From Tamarix chinensis (taxonomy: Eukaryota; Streptophyta; Magnoliopsida; Caryophyllales; Tamaricaceae): a DNA stretch of 64,000 nt. Made by a program: the position numbers and the translations under genes. Under the pieces are notes generated by a model. It did not search any database, was not told where the DNA came from, and saw only the letters and a program-made list of their open reading frames with translations. Of the stretch, positions 35,005-48,219 are shown in pieces (position 1 is the first letter of the stretch; the number at the start of each line of letters is the position of its first letter). The stretch lies in NCBI GenBank assembly GCA_030549775.1, contig CM060176.1, forward strand, positions 95,843,815 to 95,907,814. Direction: 5' to 3'.

Positions 35005-38000
35005 TCATGTCCTAAACTTCTGAGTGAGTTTCTCCACTCCTTCTCTGCAGTCTCCAGTTACCCTCCTTGCACCTTCTTTAACAGCTATGGTAAAACCAGT
35101 TGTGCTTTGTCGCAATTCATGTAACGATTCACCAGCTTTTGCTACAGCAGCCTCCTTGAATTCCATTGTTTGTCTGCCTGCTGCATATGTCCACATTTTC
35201 AGAAGTGATATCACATAATGTATCTTCTCAATTATCATAGTAATTATTGCCTTGGATTTCCCAGTCACTTTATCTGCCATTCCTCTCAACTTGGCAACCA
35301 AATTATCAGCTCTATCATCGGTCTCTTCAACTGAAAATTGCGTCTCCACATTTCTAGCTCCTTCAGAAGCCTGTTCACGTAGGTCATCATCAACTACTAC
35401 TTTGATTCCACGTTTCTCCCAGCGATCTCTAGCTTCCTCTAGAACTTTTGCCTGTTCCCTCACCCTTTTTGCTTCATCCTCAGCCCAAGCCCTAGATCAC
35501 GAAATAAAAATCAGAATACATATAAGTAAATAAAAAATAACATCCCCCGAGGTGACAAACATTTGCATGCGACTTAGTGACCTAAAACACATGCCATTTA
35601 CTTATGACGAGATAGAAGGTTTGAATGTTAATTTCAAATTACGTGTAATCTTTTCCTATTTCAATTTTTTAGGGTCACCACTCCTAGAACACAACATAAG
35701 CCAACCAAGACAACCACATAAACGTACAAACAGAAGGATACTATTTGATTATGAATTTGAATGATGTTACATGTAATTTAAAAAATAAAAAATAAAAAAT
35801 AAAAGCCAATTCAATTGCAACCAATTTACAGTCAGTTTATGGTTAATCAATTTACTTCCGTGATTTGAGTGTATTATTACCTAGCCATTGATAAAGCTTT
35901 TCTCTCAACCTCTAAGTCAAATTGCAGCCGGACAATGGCCTGATTTTCCTCTTCTGTTGCTTTTCGAAGCTTTTCAACCCTCTCCTTCTCATATGATACT
36001 ACAATTTTTTTACTCATTAAGCTCTCCAGTTGTTCCTCCACCTGTTGCCTTAATTTTGAAAGAACTACCATTTCTGATTGAACGGCAGCTCTTTCTTTCG
36101 TTAAGACCACATTCTCTTGTTTCCTTTCTGCCCTTAGTCTCTCCAATTCCTTTTTTGCCTCTTCTGCCATTTTCTCTAAAGCATCTATCTTCTCACGTTC
36201 TATAAGAAGCTCCTTTTCAAAATTAGCATTGATATCCTTTTCAACCTCAGCAACCAAGGCACTGTGGTCAGCAACAGCTTTCTCGGCCATAGACTCTGCT
36301 TCAATACGAGCAAGCTCCTCGCTAACTATATCAGCAGCATCCCCAGCTGCAAGAGCAACAGCAGCTTGGCCTTTTGTGACTGGTTTTTCAGGCTGGAATA
36401 GTCTCGTGTAGCCTGTAATAATGCAATCATACGACTCAGTGAAGAGAGAAGTAGCAAAGAAGTTACACAAGGCATATACGACTCACCAAAAGCAAGAGCT
36501 ATGATTCCATGATCTCCTTCAGATAAATCAGCTACAAGTGCAGGCAATGCATCTGAATCAATTCTATCAATGTCTATAAAACCTGAAAGCTGGTGCAGAA
36601 TCTGTCATCAAGTACAAATAAATGTAAAGTACTTCAATTGAACTCAGGTTCTGGTAACAAACTATGATAATCCCACAGTCAGACAGACCTTTCTTTCTGT
36701 TGCAGGAAGCAGTTTTTTCTCCAAAGCAATCTTCCAAGTCACAAGATCTTGACGAGATAGAGGGCTGTAGCACAGAAATGGCAAAAACCATACCCCAGAT
36801 GTTAGAACACATTAGCAAATCAAAGAAATCAAAAGTCATAATTCATTTAAAAGGTGGCATTTATACATATCAACACCGGAACACATTGATATCAGAGACA
36901 AAAACAAAGGGGTTTTGTAAGGAGGTGAAAGTACTAGGTTCAAGCCAAACATAGCTAGAGAGATTCAAAATTCAGTGGATATTAGAAATAAGCTGACGAT
37001 CAATAGCATGTGCTTTTGGACACATTGGAATAATTACCTATCAGGAAAGAAGCCAAAGCTTCCCACATCTTCATCTGGAGAAGAAAGCACATCACACTTT
37101 GAAAGCTTGCTCACAATGAGTCCAGCTTCAGCCAAGCCTGAGAAGCTCAACCTGCTTATTAGCTATAATGAAATAAAGTCCACTATTACCAGAAGCTTCA
37201 TGGAAAAACTACCCCAAAACTTTTATGCTTGTTACCTTGGATAGACGAGAAGTCGGGATCTTCGGGTGTGATATCATCAAATGCAAGATTTGTGATATTC
37301 TCTATATACATTGCAGGATAGACTTTTGAGATGGAATTCCTGAACAAGGGATTGGACTTAATAGAAAGCAGTCAGTCTAAGAACATATGAACTAGGAAGA
37401 CAGCATATACCTTGCAATAACACTACTGGCAGAAACCAACCATCGGGCATACTCACGGCGAGTACACAACTCACTAGGTTGAGCATCTGCCTCAATCACC
37501 TACAAAGATTACAATGAAGTACATTGAAAGGAGGAGAGTGAAAAAAAAAAACTATAGATTGAACATCAGAGAAGAACTGGAGTAGGTCAAATAGGCATCC
37601 CTCTGACATCAAAATTGTTCGCAACATAAAGCACAAAATTCATATCCTTTCGATCAAGGAATCAGCAATGTTAGAGAACCACAGTGGACAATGCATATGA
37701 AGTAGTAATCTTCTTGACCCTCTTATCCAGCACTGGACATTGGAGGAACAAGACTGCAGGACCTCAGAGGATGTGAAACCTTGATGTTTCAGTTAATTTT
37801 CATAGGACGCCTCTCTACTAAGAAAAAGCAACAATATACAGATCAAGTCAATAAAAGCTTCTGGGAAACCATATACAGTCAGTTTAAAGATACATGCCTT
37901 GCAGTGGACAATTCCCTTTCCACTCTCGGGTAAGTTTGTTTGAAAGAAAGGATGAAGGGAGTTCCATTTTACAACTAATCAGGTAATGCTGAAGTCAAAT

Positions 38001-41000
38001 GGCAATGCAATGAGATTTGTACTTTTACAAAATAAACTTCCTTAACTATCTACTTTGTGGAAAGAAAGATTTGAACACCAAATAGTTGTCCGACCTACAT
38101 GAGATTTTAACTTGAGATTTTCTCAGGTAATTCTCTACCCAAATTTTCATTCTTTTATCAACATTTTTTTTCTGGAAAAGGGGGCATGGGATCACATAGA
38201 TAAAAAGAAGACGCTGCAAAGGCTCCCAACCAGCAAGATGTATGAGTGTAGCCTTTTAAGTAAAACTGAGAATACACACACCTACTCGCACGTTGAAAGG
38301 GAAGGGGGACAGACAGAGTACTTGCAAACAAATATTTCATCACACTTTCAAAAAATATTATTTTGATGAGCACTTTCAAAGAACAATACTAGACTAACTT
38401 CTGCAAAGGCTCCCAAACTGTGGCATTCAAAAGATAAACTGACAAACATGAGACCTATCATGTTTTCAAGTACTCTGGGAGGCACTGTTGCATATTACTG
38501 AGACAAATGAAGGTTTATCTTCAAATATTAATTTTATGAACTATGAAGCCAATAAGAATTCATAATTCTACAAATATCTCCATGAATGCCCCATTACGAC
38601 ATGGCACCCCCTGGAGATACATTTTGGCTCCAAAAAGATGTCATTTAGAGAATTCCAATTATCCTACTGTTCCCCAAATTGGAGACATCAACTTAACATT
38701 TCAATCCTAAGACTTCTAGATTAAAGATTTCCAAGGTTAGAAATATACACAGATCTTCCTACAATATAGGAACAAGAATCAGAGCTGGTCATCCTGCTGC
38801 ATTATTCTCATGGTTTGGCATGCTAAGAATGATACTTTACCTTTAACACTTGCAAGGCAGCCAGAGCCTGCACTTGAGCTTGATCAACAACAGGAGGAAC
38901 CAAAACCTTTCCTGGCGATGCCTGTGAGGCCGAAGAAATCAGAGAAGGAGCAGGTATTCCAGCAGGTGAGAAGAGAATTCTCGGAGTTTGTGATTCAGGG
39001 CCAGGTCTGCCATCCTTGGCATCATCTTGGCCAGAAATATCAGACCAGTCTGCAGATGAATGGGCCATTATCTGAGAGGGAAAAGTCTCTTCAGCATTAC
39101 TAACTACAATAGATGGACTATTTGCCCTGCTAGAAGCCTCAGATGCTAGACTTGCTTTGACACCTTCCTCATTTTGTGAGGAAACAGACTCTTCCTCATA
39201 TTTTGGCATTTGAGACTCTGAAAGATAATAAGACTGACCCACTGAAATAGCTGGTGCTTGAGCTAGAGGGTCACCATTAAGAGATGATTCAAGTAAAACT
39301 GAATACCTATCTTTACCATTTGATCCAAGAAGTCTCTGCTGATCACTTAAACCAAGCATATTCATATCAGAACTAGAGAGTGTTGTATCTACCAGTTCAA
39401 CAGTGCCCAAATTTTCTTCAGGTGTACCAGCAGCAGCAGCACTATTATCTGACTTTACGACATTATTGTGCAGGGAAATGCTACCAACAACCTCTGACAC
39501 AGATTCAGATAAGCTAGGATTTGCATCAGGAGCAACATCGCTGGTAAACCCAGAATCCTCTTGCAAATCTTCTTGAACAAAAGGAGTATCAAATGCAATT
39601 GATATTTTACCATAATGATCAGCTGAAAGCCCCACATTAGCATCAGCAAGGCCATTTTCATCAATGCTATTGATCAATTCTACATATGAACCCTCATCTC
39701 TACTTCCTTTATGATCATCATTCTGCAGGTTTCTTTCATCTTGAACAATATTTTGTGCTTCATTGTCATTCTCTTCAACCCGACAAGCCTCATCCTTAGA
39801 AGTCAACAAGATTTCCTCATCTTGTGTTAGGGACTCCTTCACCTGCTTTGGACCTACGGAAAGCAATTGAAAAATGCATCACTTTAGCCAGCCTGAAGTT
39901 TTTCCACGTTTACTTAAGATAGGAATGAAGCAATAGAATTATTTTGGGGATTGAAATAAGATAACAATATCAAGATGATTAATACAAAAAAAAAAAAAAG
40001 ATGTCTCAAAAGAATGGTGAATTTCTGAAGGATTTATATTAAGGTGAAACATGAGAGTTACGCGGGGGGCGGGGGGTGGGGTGTGAAAAAAAATAAAAAA
40101 AGGGATTACGCACTTGACGCACTTCGAGTGTTAATAGACAAAGCCGCAAAGGTCAACCCAGCAAAAAGGAGCACTCCAGCAAGTCCTGCTCCCAGAATCC
40201 CTGAGGACAAACTAATTTAAATTTGTTATTAGTCTAAACAAAAACAAACAAGGAGGAGCGTACTGCCCAGCCCTATAAAAATGCAAAGCAAAAAGAGATA
40301 GTACCCATACAGATTAGCATTGGCAAGTCATTTGCTTCATAAGTAAAATTCTATTGAAAAACATCAAAACTAGGAAATTAAATGGTTAGCAGTCGGCTAC
40401 AAAAATGCTAGATTTTCTTTTCTTTACTAGGAAAGAGAATGACCTCTTCCACACACATCCACTAATTGTATGGTTAGGGAGAATGTCCATTGTTATTAGT
40501 TGTTTTATCTTATTTAGAAAGTAAATTTACTAAAAATAGTATAAATTTTTTAAAAACCACGGTCAAAAAGCAGTTGTTTAAGCCTAAAACATTCACCAAA
40601 CATACACTAAGTTGAACCAACCAAAATTCCCAGATAATCCAAAATCAGTAAGGACTATAGCATTAACTTCATTTGACAAGTGAGGCCTTGAGAAATTAAA
40701 AAGAAGCACAACTAAACGGACAGGTCCTCTACAAATTTCTAGCCTTGCTCCACTCCAGTCCGATGTTAAATTAGACCGTAAGAATAACCGATCCCTTCCC
40801 CTGGAAATATATTGTCAAAGATCATTCATCTAAAATTCACTGGAATCAGGATCTAGATTTCCCTAGAATTCTAGTCGCATATCAAAGCTGGAAGATGCTA
40901 GCATCAAGAAGCTACATCAAGAAATTCAAAGCACCATCATAAAGCATTATCTTTCTCCCTCGTATATCCATCATAAAGTTTCAAGTCATTTATTCGGCAA

Positions 41001-41611
41001 TCGGTGGCAATAGTAATGATACTAGCTCATACCAAGGGAACGCCAATTCATCACATCGAAATGATCGAATCAATTTCTGACTTATAATAACACATCAGCA
41101 ACACTCAGAATGTAAGAGTCCAATCTATTGCGAAAAATTCTGATTGATTAGTGTAATCGATAGAAGCTCTTTCCAAATGAGATGATATGACACGCAGAAA
41201 ATACATTCAGCTTTAAATAATTTTCAGGTCCTGAAAATGCAAACCGACCAAGATTATAAACAGCACGAAAGGGGGAGAGGGGGGAAATTAGGCATAAATC
41301 CAAAGAGCGAATCAAATGTTCCTCTAACCTGTTAATCCGTTCTTCTGCTGAGAATCATTAGATTGATCAGACGAACCAAACCAATCGGATAAACCCTCGG
41401 CGGACGGTGAACCGTTACTCTGACTTCGCTTTAGTCGAACACCATCCTTCTCAACGCCATTATTAGCTAAACATACTACGCGAAACCGACAACGATCAAA
41501 CCTTCCAATTCGATTACGTATAAATAATGCACTAGCCGGCGACTTTTGAAACTTGAAGGAGAACTGCAGCTGATAGGAGTTCGGTGCCCATCTAGCCGTC
41601 ACCGAACTCAT
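35005..41611 (-). CDS. Plastid SLH-domain, coiled-coil membrane protein
   Basis: Ten exons (minus strand): 41611-41329, 40200-40114, 39853-38841, 37499-37411, 37339-37236, 37137-37038, 36764-36689, 36589-36487, 36412-35881, 35491-35005. All introns are GT-AG, and phases join to 957 codons plus TGA. Residues 1-50: Ser/Arg-rich, acid-poor, transit-peptide-like (MSSVTARWAPNSYQ). About 95-117: one membrane span (GILGAGLAGVLLFAGLTFAA). About 124-460: acidic, disordered-looking, in one long exon. About 461-640: S-layer-homology-like repeats (NLAFDDITPEDPDF with GFFPDSPLSRQDLVTWK; then FIDIDRI with YTRLFQPEKPVTKGQAAVAL). About 640-830: Glu/Lys/Arg-rich coiled coil. The C-terminus is amphipathic and ends QKFRT. 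Order and length fit the Arabidopsis AT5G23890/AT5G52410 group, whose role is poorly known. Anchoring to a plastid membrane is inferred. All exons are open; nothing looks broken. Confidence 0.9.
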
Positions 41612-42570
41612 CGGGAAAAAAGGAAGAGCTGGAAAAATTGGACGTTTTAAGGTTTTGGATTAGATTAGTGAGGGTTTTTGGTTTGTTCGTGTTGTGTGCT
41701 GCAGAAGCTCGTTGCTGTAGAAGACGGAGGAGTGACGTGATGACTGATGAATGAGTCTGGTAAGGATGAGTTATCTGTCTCACGATCTCACCTAACTTCG
41801 CATGCTATTACCGAACTGTGCGTTCCGCCTCTGAGTCAGCCTGCTGCTCCTCTTTGTCACGGTTTGGTCTTGTCGTGAAACATGACGGGGATTACGAGTT
41901 CAATGACCCATGGAAGCTCCAAGGTCAAAATGCACGTGTATCACGGGCAATTCCGTGCAACTTGTTCACGCATTCAACCGCAAAATCAATTCTCTTATTG
42001 AATTACTTTTGGTAGTTAAATTGAAAGGAAAGAAATAAAATTAAGGTAATTTATTCCAAAATTTTAGTAAAAATAATAATAATAATTGAAATTTTTTAAT
42101 CAGAAATAATAAAAAATTTCATCAAAATAGTATGTGATCTTGTATCTATAATATAAAAATTATTATAAATTAAAGTCGAAAAAGTTATAGTGAATTTTCT
42201 AAAAATTTGAGCTAAAGGATGATTGATAGAGTTAAAATAGTAAAGGTTTCGTAGGGTAGTAAAGTTCAAGGGAAGAAAAAGGAAGAATTGTTTGAAAAAA
42301 TTAAGTAACAAGGGAAGAAAAAAAAAAGATGCAATTACTTTTTTAAACTAATGGAAAAAGTTTTAACTTTTTCTTTCTTTTTACAAATTGTCATATTCAA
42401 ATCACACTACTTCCGAGTATATTTTAGGTCCAATATCTAAAGGTATTGATTAGAGTACTAGCTCATTATGGTATTCGCGATCGCAATCACGTATTGATCG
42501 GTCAATAGAATATAATTAATATTTCAAATATTTACTAAATATGAATCATTCGTCTCAAAAGGTAATAACT
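41612..42570. other. 5' flank of the SLH gene
   Basis: The first few hundred bases right of 41611 are less AT-rich than the surroundings and should hold the 5' untranslated region and promoter of the minus-strand gene. I see no unambiguous TATA box. The plus and minus open frames at 41592-42015 look like chance frames. From 42.0 kb on it is AT-rich spacer. Confidence 0.4.
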
Positions 42571-42579
42571 TTGTTTTAG

Positions 42580-43690
42580 GTGCCACCACCAACCATACTC
42601 TAAGCCAATACGTCAATCTAAACCATTCATATGTTGATCCTAAGTGGTGTACTAAATGAACATATGCGATTTTGGGACTTTATGTGAATATTTTAGCTAA
42701 TAAACCTAAACAAACCCAACAACCAAGATGAACCTAAGAATTTACTTTAATAAATGTGTTCAACAACCCTTTATTGATGAACCTTAACATTTTACATAAT
42801 AAATTTAAATGACTTGTCCAATGAAACGTTTTGCATTTTATGTTCATCTACTTTTTATGGTAAACCAAAAAATATTCTATGTTCATTAGATTTTGAATAT
42901 AAACATTTTATGTAATCAACCTCTCTATTTTATGCTATGAACATATTTGTTCTATCTTGTACATAAACGATTACAAAGATGATTATATTTGTTTTACATA
43001 ATGAACCTATATGTATTTATTGTTAGGAACTTAAGCATTATATGTGGCGAACCTATAAGGTTTATCAAATAAACCTATATGATTTAATGAGATAAACATG
43101 AATATTTTAACTACTAAACCTATATGATGAACCTAAATATTCATTAATTTCAACAAATGTAGCAACACTTTAGTGATGAACCTAAACACCTTATGCCATG
43201 AACCTTTTGTGTTTTATGTTCGTTTATTTTCTATGATGAATCTAAAATGATTCAATGTTCATTAGATTTTGAACATAAATGTTTTTTCGTAGTAAGCATA
43301 TCTATTTTATGCTATGAACCTATGTTTTCAACCAGATTAACCTATTTTATTTCGTTTACGAACCTATTTTAATTGTTAAGTGTTATGAACCTATTAATTA
43401 AATGTTGTGAGACTAACTGTTAAGCACTCTGAGCGTATGTTAAAGTATATTCTGAATATAAGTAAACGATTATTGATTAGTATGTTTTGAAATTTAAGTC
43501 AGTGATTTTTAATTCGAGAAATGTTGAACATACCTTGAACTTACGTGTACGACTAGATGAACCTATTTTAACTATTTATTGAACCTAATGATTAAATGCT
43601 CAACCCACATGTTGAACACAAGTGAATTAAATGTTGAATATGCATGTTCTACATATTAATTTACATGAAGAAACAAGATGAAAGAACCTA
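42580..43690. repeat. Degenerate array of ATGAACCTA-type units
   Basis: Phrases such as TGAACCTAAACATTTTA, GTTCATTAGATTTTGAACAT, TTTTATGCTATGAACCTAT and ATGTTGAACACA return many times at irregular spacing of roughly 30-60 bases. Sequence of the same kind resumes at 47300-47500 after the truncated LTR, with a stretch (ATTTTTAATCTGAAAAATGT...ACATACCTTGAACTT) close to 43508-43545. No coding role is visible. Confidence 0.55.
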
Positions 43691-44201
43691 TATTAAAGCT
43701 ATAACACCCCAAAATTACAGTTGAAAATTTTCATTTAATTAAAACAAACACAAGTACGAGGGTGCTATTGCTGTGATCAATACAAGCCCGGCCCCCAGCC
43801 AGTCTTGTACTAACCATAAGGCTAAGGATAATTTCATAAGAATATTAAGCAACTTAAAATAGAGATAAAACTGAAATACTTATAACACGAAAAATAGAGT
43901 GCACATTAAAAGTTATACAGCCCAATAAAGTACATAATCAAAGTTCCTACGAAGGGTAAAAGGGTACAGTATGATAGAATGAAAACAAAATAAAACGATA
44001 CATAGGTAAACTAAAGTAAAAGAGAATCCGGCCAATGTCGCTCTCGGGTGCCCAGGCCAAGTCAAAAGATCAACTCTCAACCCCACCCGATGCCTCATAA
44101 GTATCATAGGCATTGAAGATGGTATCTCCTACCTGCACAAACTCAGCAGGAGTGCAGGACCCTTTACTTGTGGGAATGAGCAGCACCCATAAAATAGATG
44201 G

Positions 44202-44220
44202 TTAGTACGCTACGTATTGA
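44202..44220. repeat. 19-bp LTR palindrome (one arm changed)
   Basis: TTAGTACGCTACGTATTGA. Compared with the other copies one base in each arm is C-to-T, and the changes do not compensate. Confidence 0.7.
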
Positions 44221-44551
44221 GTAAGGTTACCATGCAGCTAAGGCCATAAACAGGAAGCATATAATACGTGCATGATCATACAGATAAACATACAAGCAAT
44301 GAAAATAGTAGAGGTCGTATTATAGTCCGGTTAAACTCATTCATTAGATCTCTGGTTAATATGCTCATTTCACACCATACTCTTTATAAGTCCATGCGAG
44401 TACAGGAACCCCACTATTATAGCCAGTGGATCAAAAACGTACAAAGCATAACGCTCCTGACCACTATTATTGCCGATGGATCAATCTCTAAGGCAAAGTG
44501 TTTATGGTCACTATTATGACTGTGGATTGAGCTGGCCCCAACTCTCATGGT

Positions 44552-44869
44552 TAGGGCTGTAAATGAGTTGAGCCAGTTCGGTATTCGGCTCAGCTCGGCT
44601 CGTTAAAATCTCGGTTTGGCTCATTCGTTTAATTAAATGAGACGAGCCCGAGCCTCACTTTTGGGCTCGTTTAATAAAAGAGTCGAGCCCGAGCTCAAAA
44701 AAGTTAGGCTTGGTTCATTTTTTGGCTTAGGCTCGTGAGCTCGAGCCAGCTCGCCTCATTCGTTTAGTTAAACGAGCTGAGCCCGAGCCTTATTTTAGGT
44801 TCGTTTAGTTAAAGGAGCCAAGACCAAACCCAAGGATATTCGGTTCGGCTCGGCTCGTTTACAACCCTA
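44552..44869. mobile_element. hAT-type MITE, 318 bp, TSD CTCATGGT
   Basis: Ends TAGGGCTGTAAATGAG and CTCGTTTACAACCCTA are inverted copies. The element is flanked by identical 8-mers CTCATGGT at 44544-44551 and 44870-44877. Removing it restores CTCTCATGGTGTT, the uninterrupted reading seen in another LTR copy at 15068, which proves insertion. An 8-bp duplication plus this terminus is typical of hAT. The inside is filled with GAGCCGAGC/GCTCGGCTC phrases (CTCGTTTAATT, GAGCCCGAGC) and has strong potential for hairpins. There is no coding capacity. Confidence 0.9.
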
Positions 44870-46249
44870 CTCATGGTGTTTTAGTGTAATTACTTAATGT
44901 CTTTCTCGTGTCTTATCATAACTTAGAGTTTGGTTTATTGAGATCGGGATCCCCCACTATTATAGCCGGTGGATAGAAAACTTATAGGGCAGAACACACC
45001 TGACCATTATTATATGCCCATGGATCAGTCTTTAAGGCACCCTAGTACCCAGCCACTATTATGCCGGTAGATCGGTGTCTGGACCCAACTCAATAATCTT
45101 TCACTTTAAATGATTAGTATCTTAATTGTGTCTTATTCAATATATGTTTTCACCCTAGACATGCATATTCTTTAGAATACCTGTTCACACCATCCATCTA
45201 CCTCCATTCCCCTAGGAGGGCCCGTCCCATATCTTAGGACTCCTACGCCTCCCAATACATCCAAACATCTATTTTTTCCTCTCCTTACTTATCATGAATA
45301 CCCAACTCCTAAGGGTGTGGGTAGAGGCCCACTTCCTTATACCATCTAAGGATAACTCACTATCGTCCTCTAGGGTTTCCCCTGAAAACCCTAATTTAGC
45401 CTATATGGCTCATCCTTTCTCTAACCCTCACAACTCATGCTCCATTATCCCCAAATCAGCTTTTCACTTAGATTCAACCCCAAACATTCCACTTACATCC
45501 CATTTTGCACATGTTACCACAAAACCCTAGTTGGTCACCCCAAACCCTAGCCAAGTTCCCTATACACCCTTATAACAACCTACGTACTCTTTTTCACCCA
45601 AGGACTCCAATCACCCCCAACAACTCTTCCCTTACCTTATTTACACCCCAAGGTAACTTTTCACACGTAAGGGTTGTTCCCATGCAAACACCACCTACCC
45701 CATTCAAACCCTAGACTTCCCCATGCAAGATTTACTCCACCCTCTTATTCTATCCATATTTTCCTTTGATTTGTCCCCTCATGGGTCATGAGATAATGAG
45801 GTCATTCTCATTCCCCTTTAGTCCACTCACTTCCCTTTTTCCTTTTTTTGTCCTTTCACCCCATACTATATTATTAAACCATCCTAGCATGTATGTCCTA
45901 GAGGTTCACATCATATAATACCACAAGTACAACATACACATCATTTTACACATGTCATAAGGAAATCACATAAGCGTACCTTAACTCTGTGTTGTGCTAT
46001 AAATAAGTATTCATAATAATATAAGGTACACAACATAACATAACACGTGGCATATGAGGCACATAATACACACAAACAACCTTAACTACATCCTTACCTT
46101 AAACAACGTCAGGCTTGGAGCACTCTCCTACGCCTCCTCAAGGTTTTGACTTGAGTCACCTATAAGAGGGAAATACTAAGGGTTAACTTTCATCTAACCA
46201 ATATTATCATTATCTCCTACTTTTTCCTTATCTCAACCTAGTATTAGGG

Positions 46250-46468
46250 TTACTAATAATAATAACAGTGTTATAAGTAAAAGTAAGGTCATTATTCTCA
46301 GAGTAGCTAATCATACTATTACTAGTCAAAATAGTTTTGGTAGTTATATTGGTTCATGTTAAAGTATTATTGGCAATATCTATATTACTAAAGATAATAG
46401 CTTTAATAATAATAATAATAATAGTATTAGTGATACTAAAATAGTGACCATAATGATAATGTGGATGA

Positions 46469-46545
<77 letters not shown>

Positions 46546-46708
46546 GTAATATTAGTAATATAGGTAATAATAACAATAATGATAGTAATCATAATAATTA
46601 TAATTATAATATTAATATTAATATTAATGGTTCGAATCTCAACAATAATAGTAATAAGGGTTCTATTAATCATAATAGTAGTAACATTAGTGGTAAGAGG
46701 GCCAAGGT

Positions 46709-46739
<31 letters not shown>

Positions 46740-46940
46740 TAATACTTCAAATCTTAGTAATAATAATGATATGGTTCGAATAAACATGTTAATATTAGCA
46801 CTAGTAATAATAGTTCCCAAGTTAATAATAATAATAATAATAATGGTTTGAATAATAACAATAATAATAGTAATAATATGCTGAAGTTAGTAATAATAAT
46901 AGTAGTAGTAGTAGTAGTAATAAAATAATAATAATAATGA
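46250..46940. repeat. AAT/CTA trinucleotide block of LTR
   Basis: Includes a perfect (CTA)n run at about 46470-46512 followed by (AAT)n, with interrupted triplets on both sides. Poly-Asn, poly-Thr and poly-Ile frames here are artefacts. Confidence 0.85.
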
Positions 46941-47499
46941 TGATAATAATATTAACACAAATAAAATAATTAACAACTAAATAAATTATTTTTAAAGGTT
47001 ACGGAGGCTAGGGCATAACCTAGGGGTGGTGGTGACCACACGGCTCCAGCACCGGTGGAGGAGGAAGGGAAGTGGGAAGTGAGATGGTTGTGATGGTGGT
47101 GGATGCTCTGGGTTGAGGGGGTTAGAATCATGGTGGTAGCACAGCCAAAGGGGCAGCGCAGGTAGCGGTTGTTGTGGTGGCCAAAGGTGGGGGAGAAGGA
47201 GGGAAGGAGAAGGAGTGGGAGGCAAGGGAAAAGAAGGTAGGAGGAGGTAGATGAGGCTTTGGTGGGTTCGATTTTACTCTCAATTTCTCTTGTTCGTGTT
47301 CGATTTTAATAATTTTGATAAGTACATTCCAAACTTAAGTTATTGATTTTTAATCTGAAAAATGTGGTACATACCTTGAACTTGCGCGTATAACTAGATA
47401 AACCTATATTAACTATTTATTAAATATAAGGATTAATTTCTCAACATACATGTTGAACTTAATGATTCATTGCTCAACCTAAGGAACCAAAGTGTATAA

Positions 47500-48219
47500 C
47501 TCGTTGCTTAATTGATGTGATTGGGTCCAACTACTCATTAGAGTCACGAGTAGTAGGAACAAAACCCCGGGTAGACTCTAATTATGTTATTTATCTTTTA
47601 AAAATTGAAAGGAATAAAAAATAAAATATAGTAGGACTAAGAGGAAATGTGACCTTTTTTTGGATAGAGGAAATGTGATTGGTTTTGGAGAGAAAATTTA
47701 AGGGAGAGTGTATGCGTCAAGAAAAAAAATAGTGAGATTTAGAAGAAGGAAGAAATGGGAACAAAACACAGAGAGCAGAAGAAATAGATATGTCTAATTA
47801 TAAAAGTTACTAATATTTACAATTATTCCACCAATTACATAGTGAGCATCATAAAATAGGTTGCACAAGATAAATTGTGGTATCAACAATTTTAGTGATA
47901 GACAAAGTGTTATACAAATATGAAAACCAAAGACCGATAGAAACTGAGAGATGATAAAAAAAATAAAAAAAAATTGAAACTTATTTATGCCTATTTTAGA
48001 GAAATGGAAATTAGAAAAGAAAAATAGAAAATATTTTTTGAGCTGAAATAATGGATCGATGTAGACATATAGAATCCTTTCACCTAGGTTGTTCCTTTTT
48101 AGTAAATAATTGGTCTGAGTGCGACACCATATTCATAAATCAGAATATATATTTTTTGTTTAGAATCTATGAATATAGATAATTATTATTTATAGCTATT
48201 GAAAAACATATACATGTGT
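47500..48219. other. AT-rich spacer, no gene seen
   Basis: No coding frame or repeat that I can name, apart from the end of the ATGAACCTA-type array before it and the GT microsatellite at its right edge. Confidence 0.45.

Larger units (their letters stand above)
43700..47280 (-). mobile_element. Truncated long LTR (minus), hosts a hAT MITE
   Basis: It starts TATAACACCCCAAAATTAC and carries the GTGGGAATGAGCAGCACCCAT block, the palindrome at 44202-44220, CCACTATTATAGCCGGTGGAT clusters (44.41-44.52 and 44.95-45.08 kb), a CCCTA-rich stretch, a triplet microsatellite block (46.25-46.94 kb) and the start of the purine/GC-rich block. It stops near 47280 without the expected GGGGTATTACA end, so the LTR 5' part is lost. 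A separate transposon sits at 44552-44869. Confidence 0.75.

Noticed and set aside
46625..46640. GGTTCGAATCTC as a tRNA B box
   Set aside because: No matching A box, acceptor stem or cloverleaf in the surrounding triplet microsatellite.
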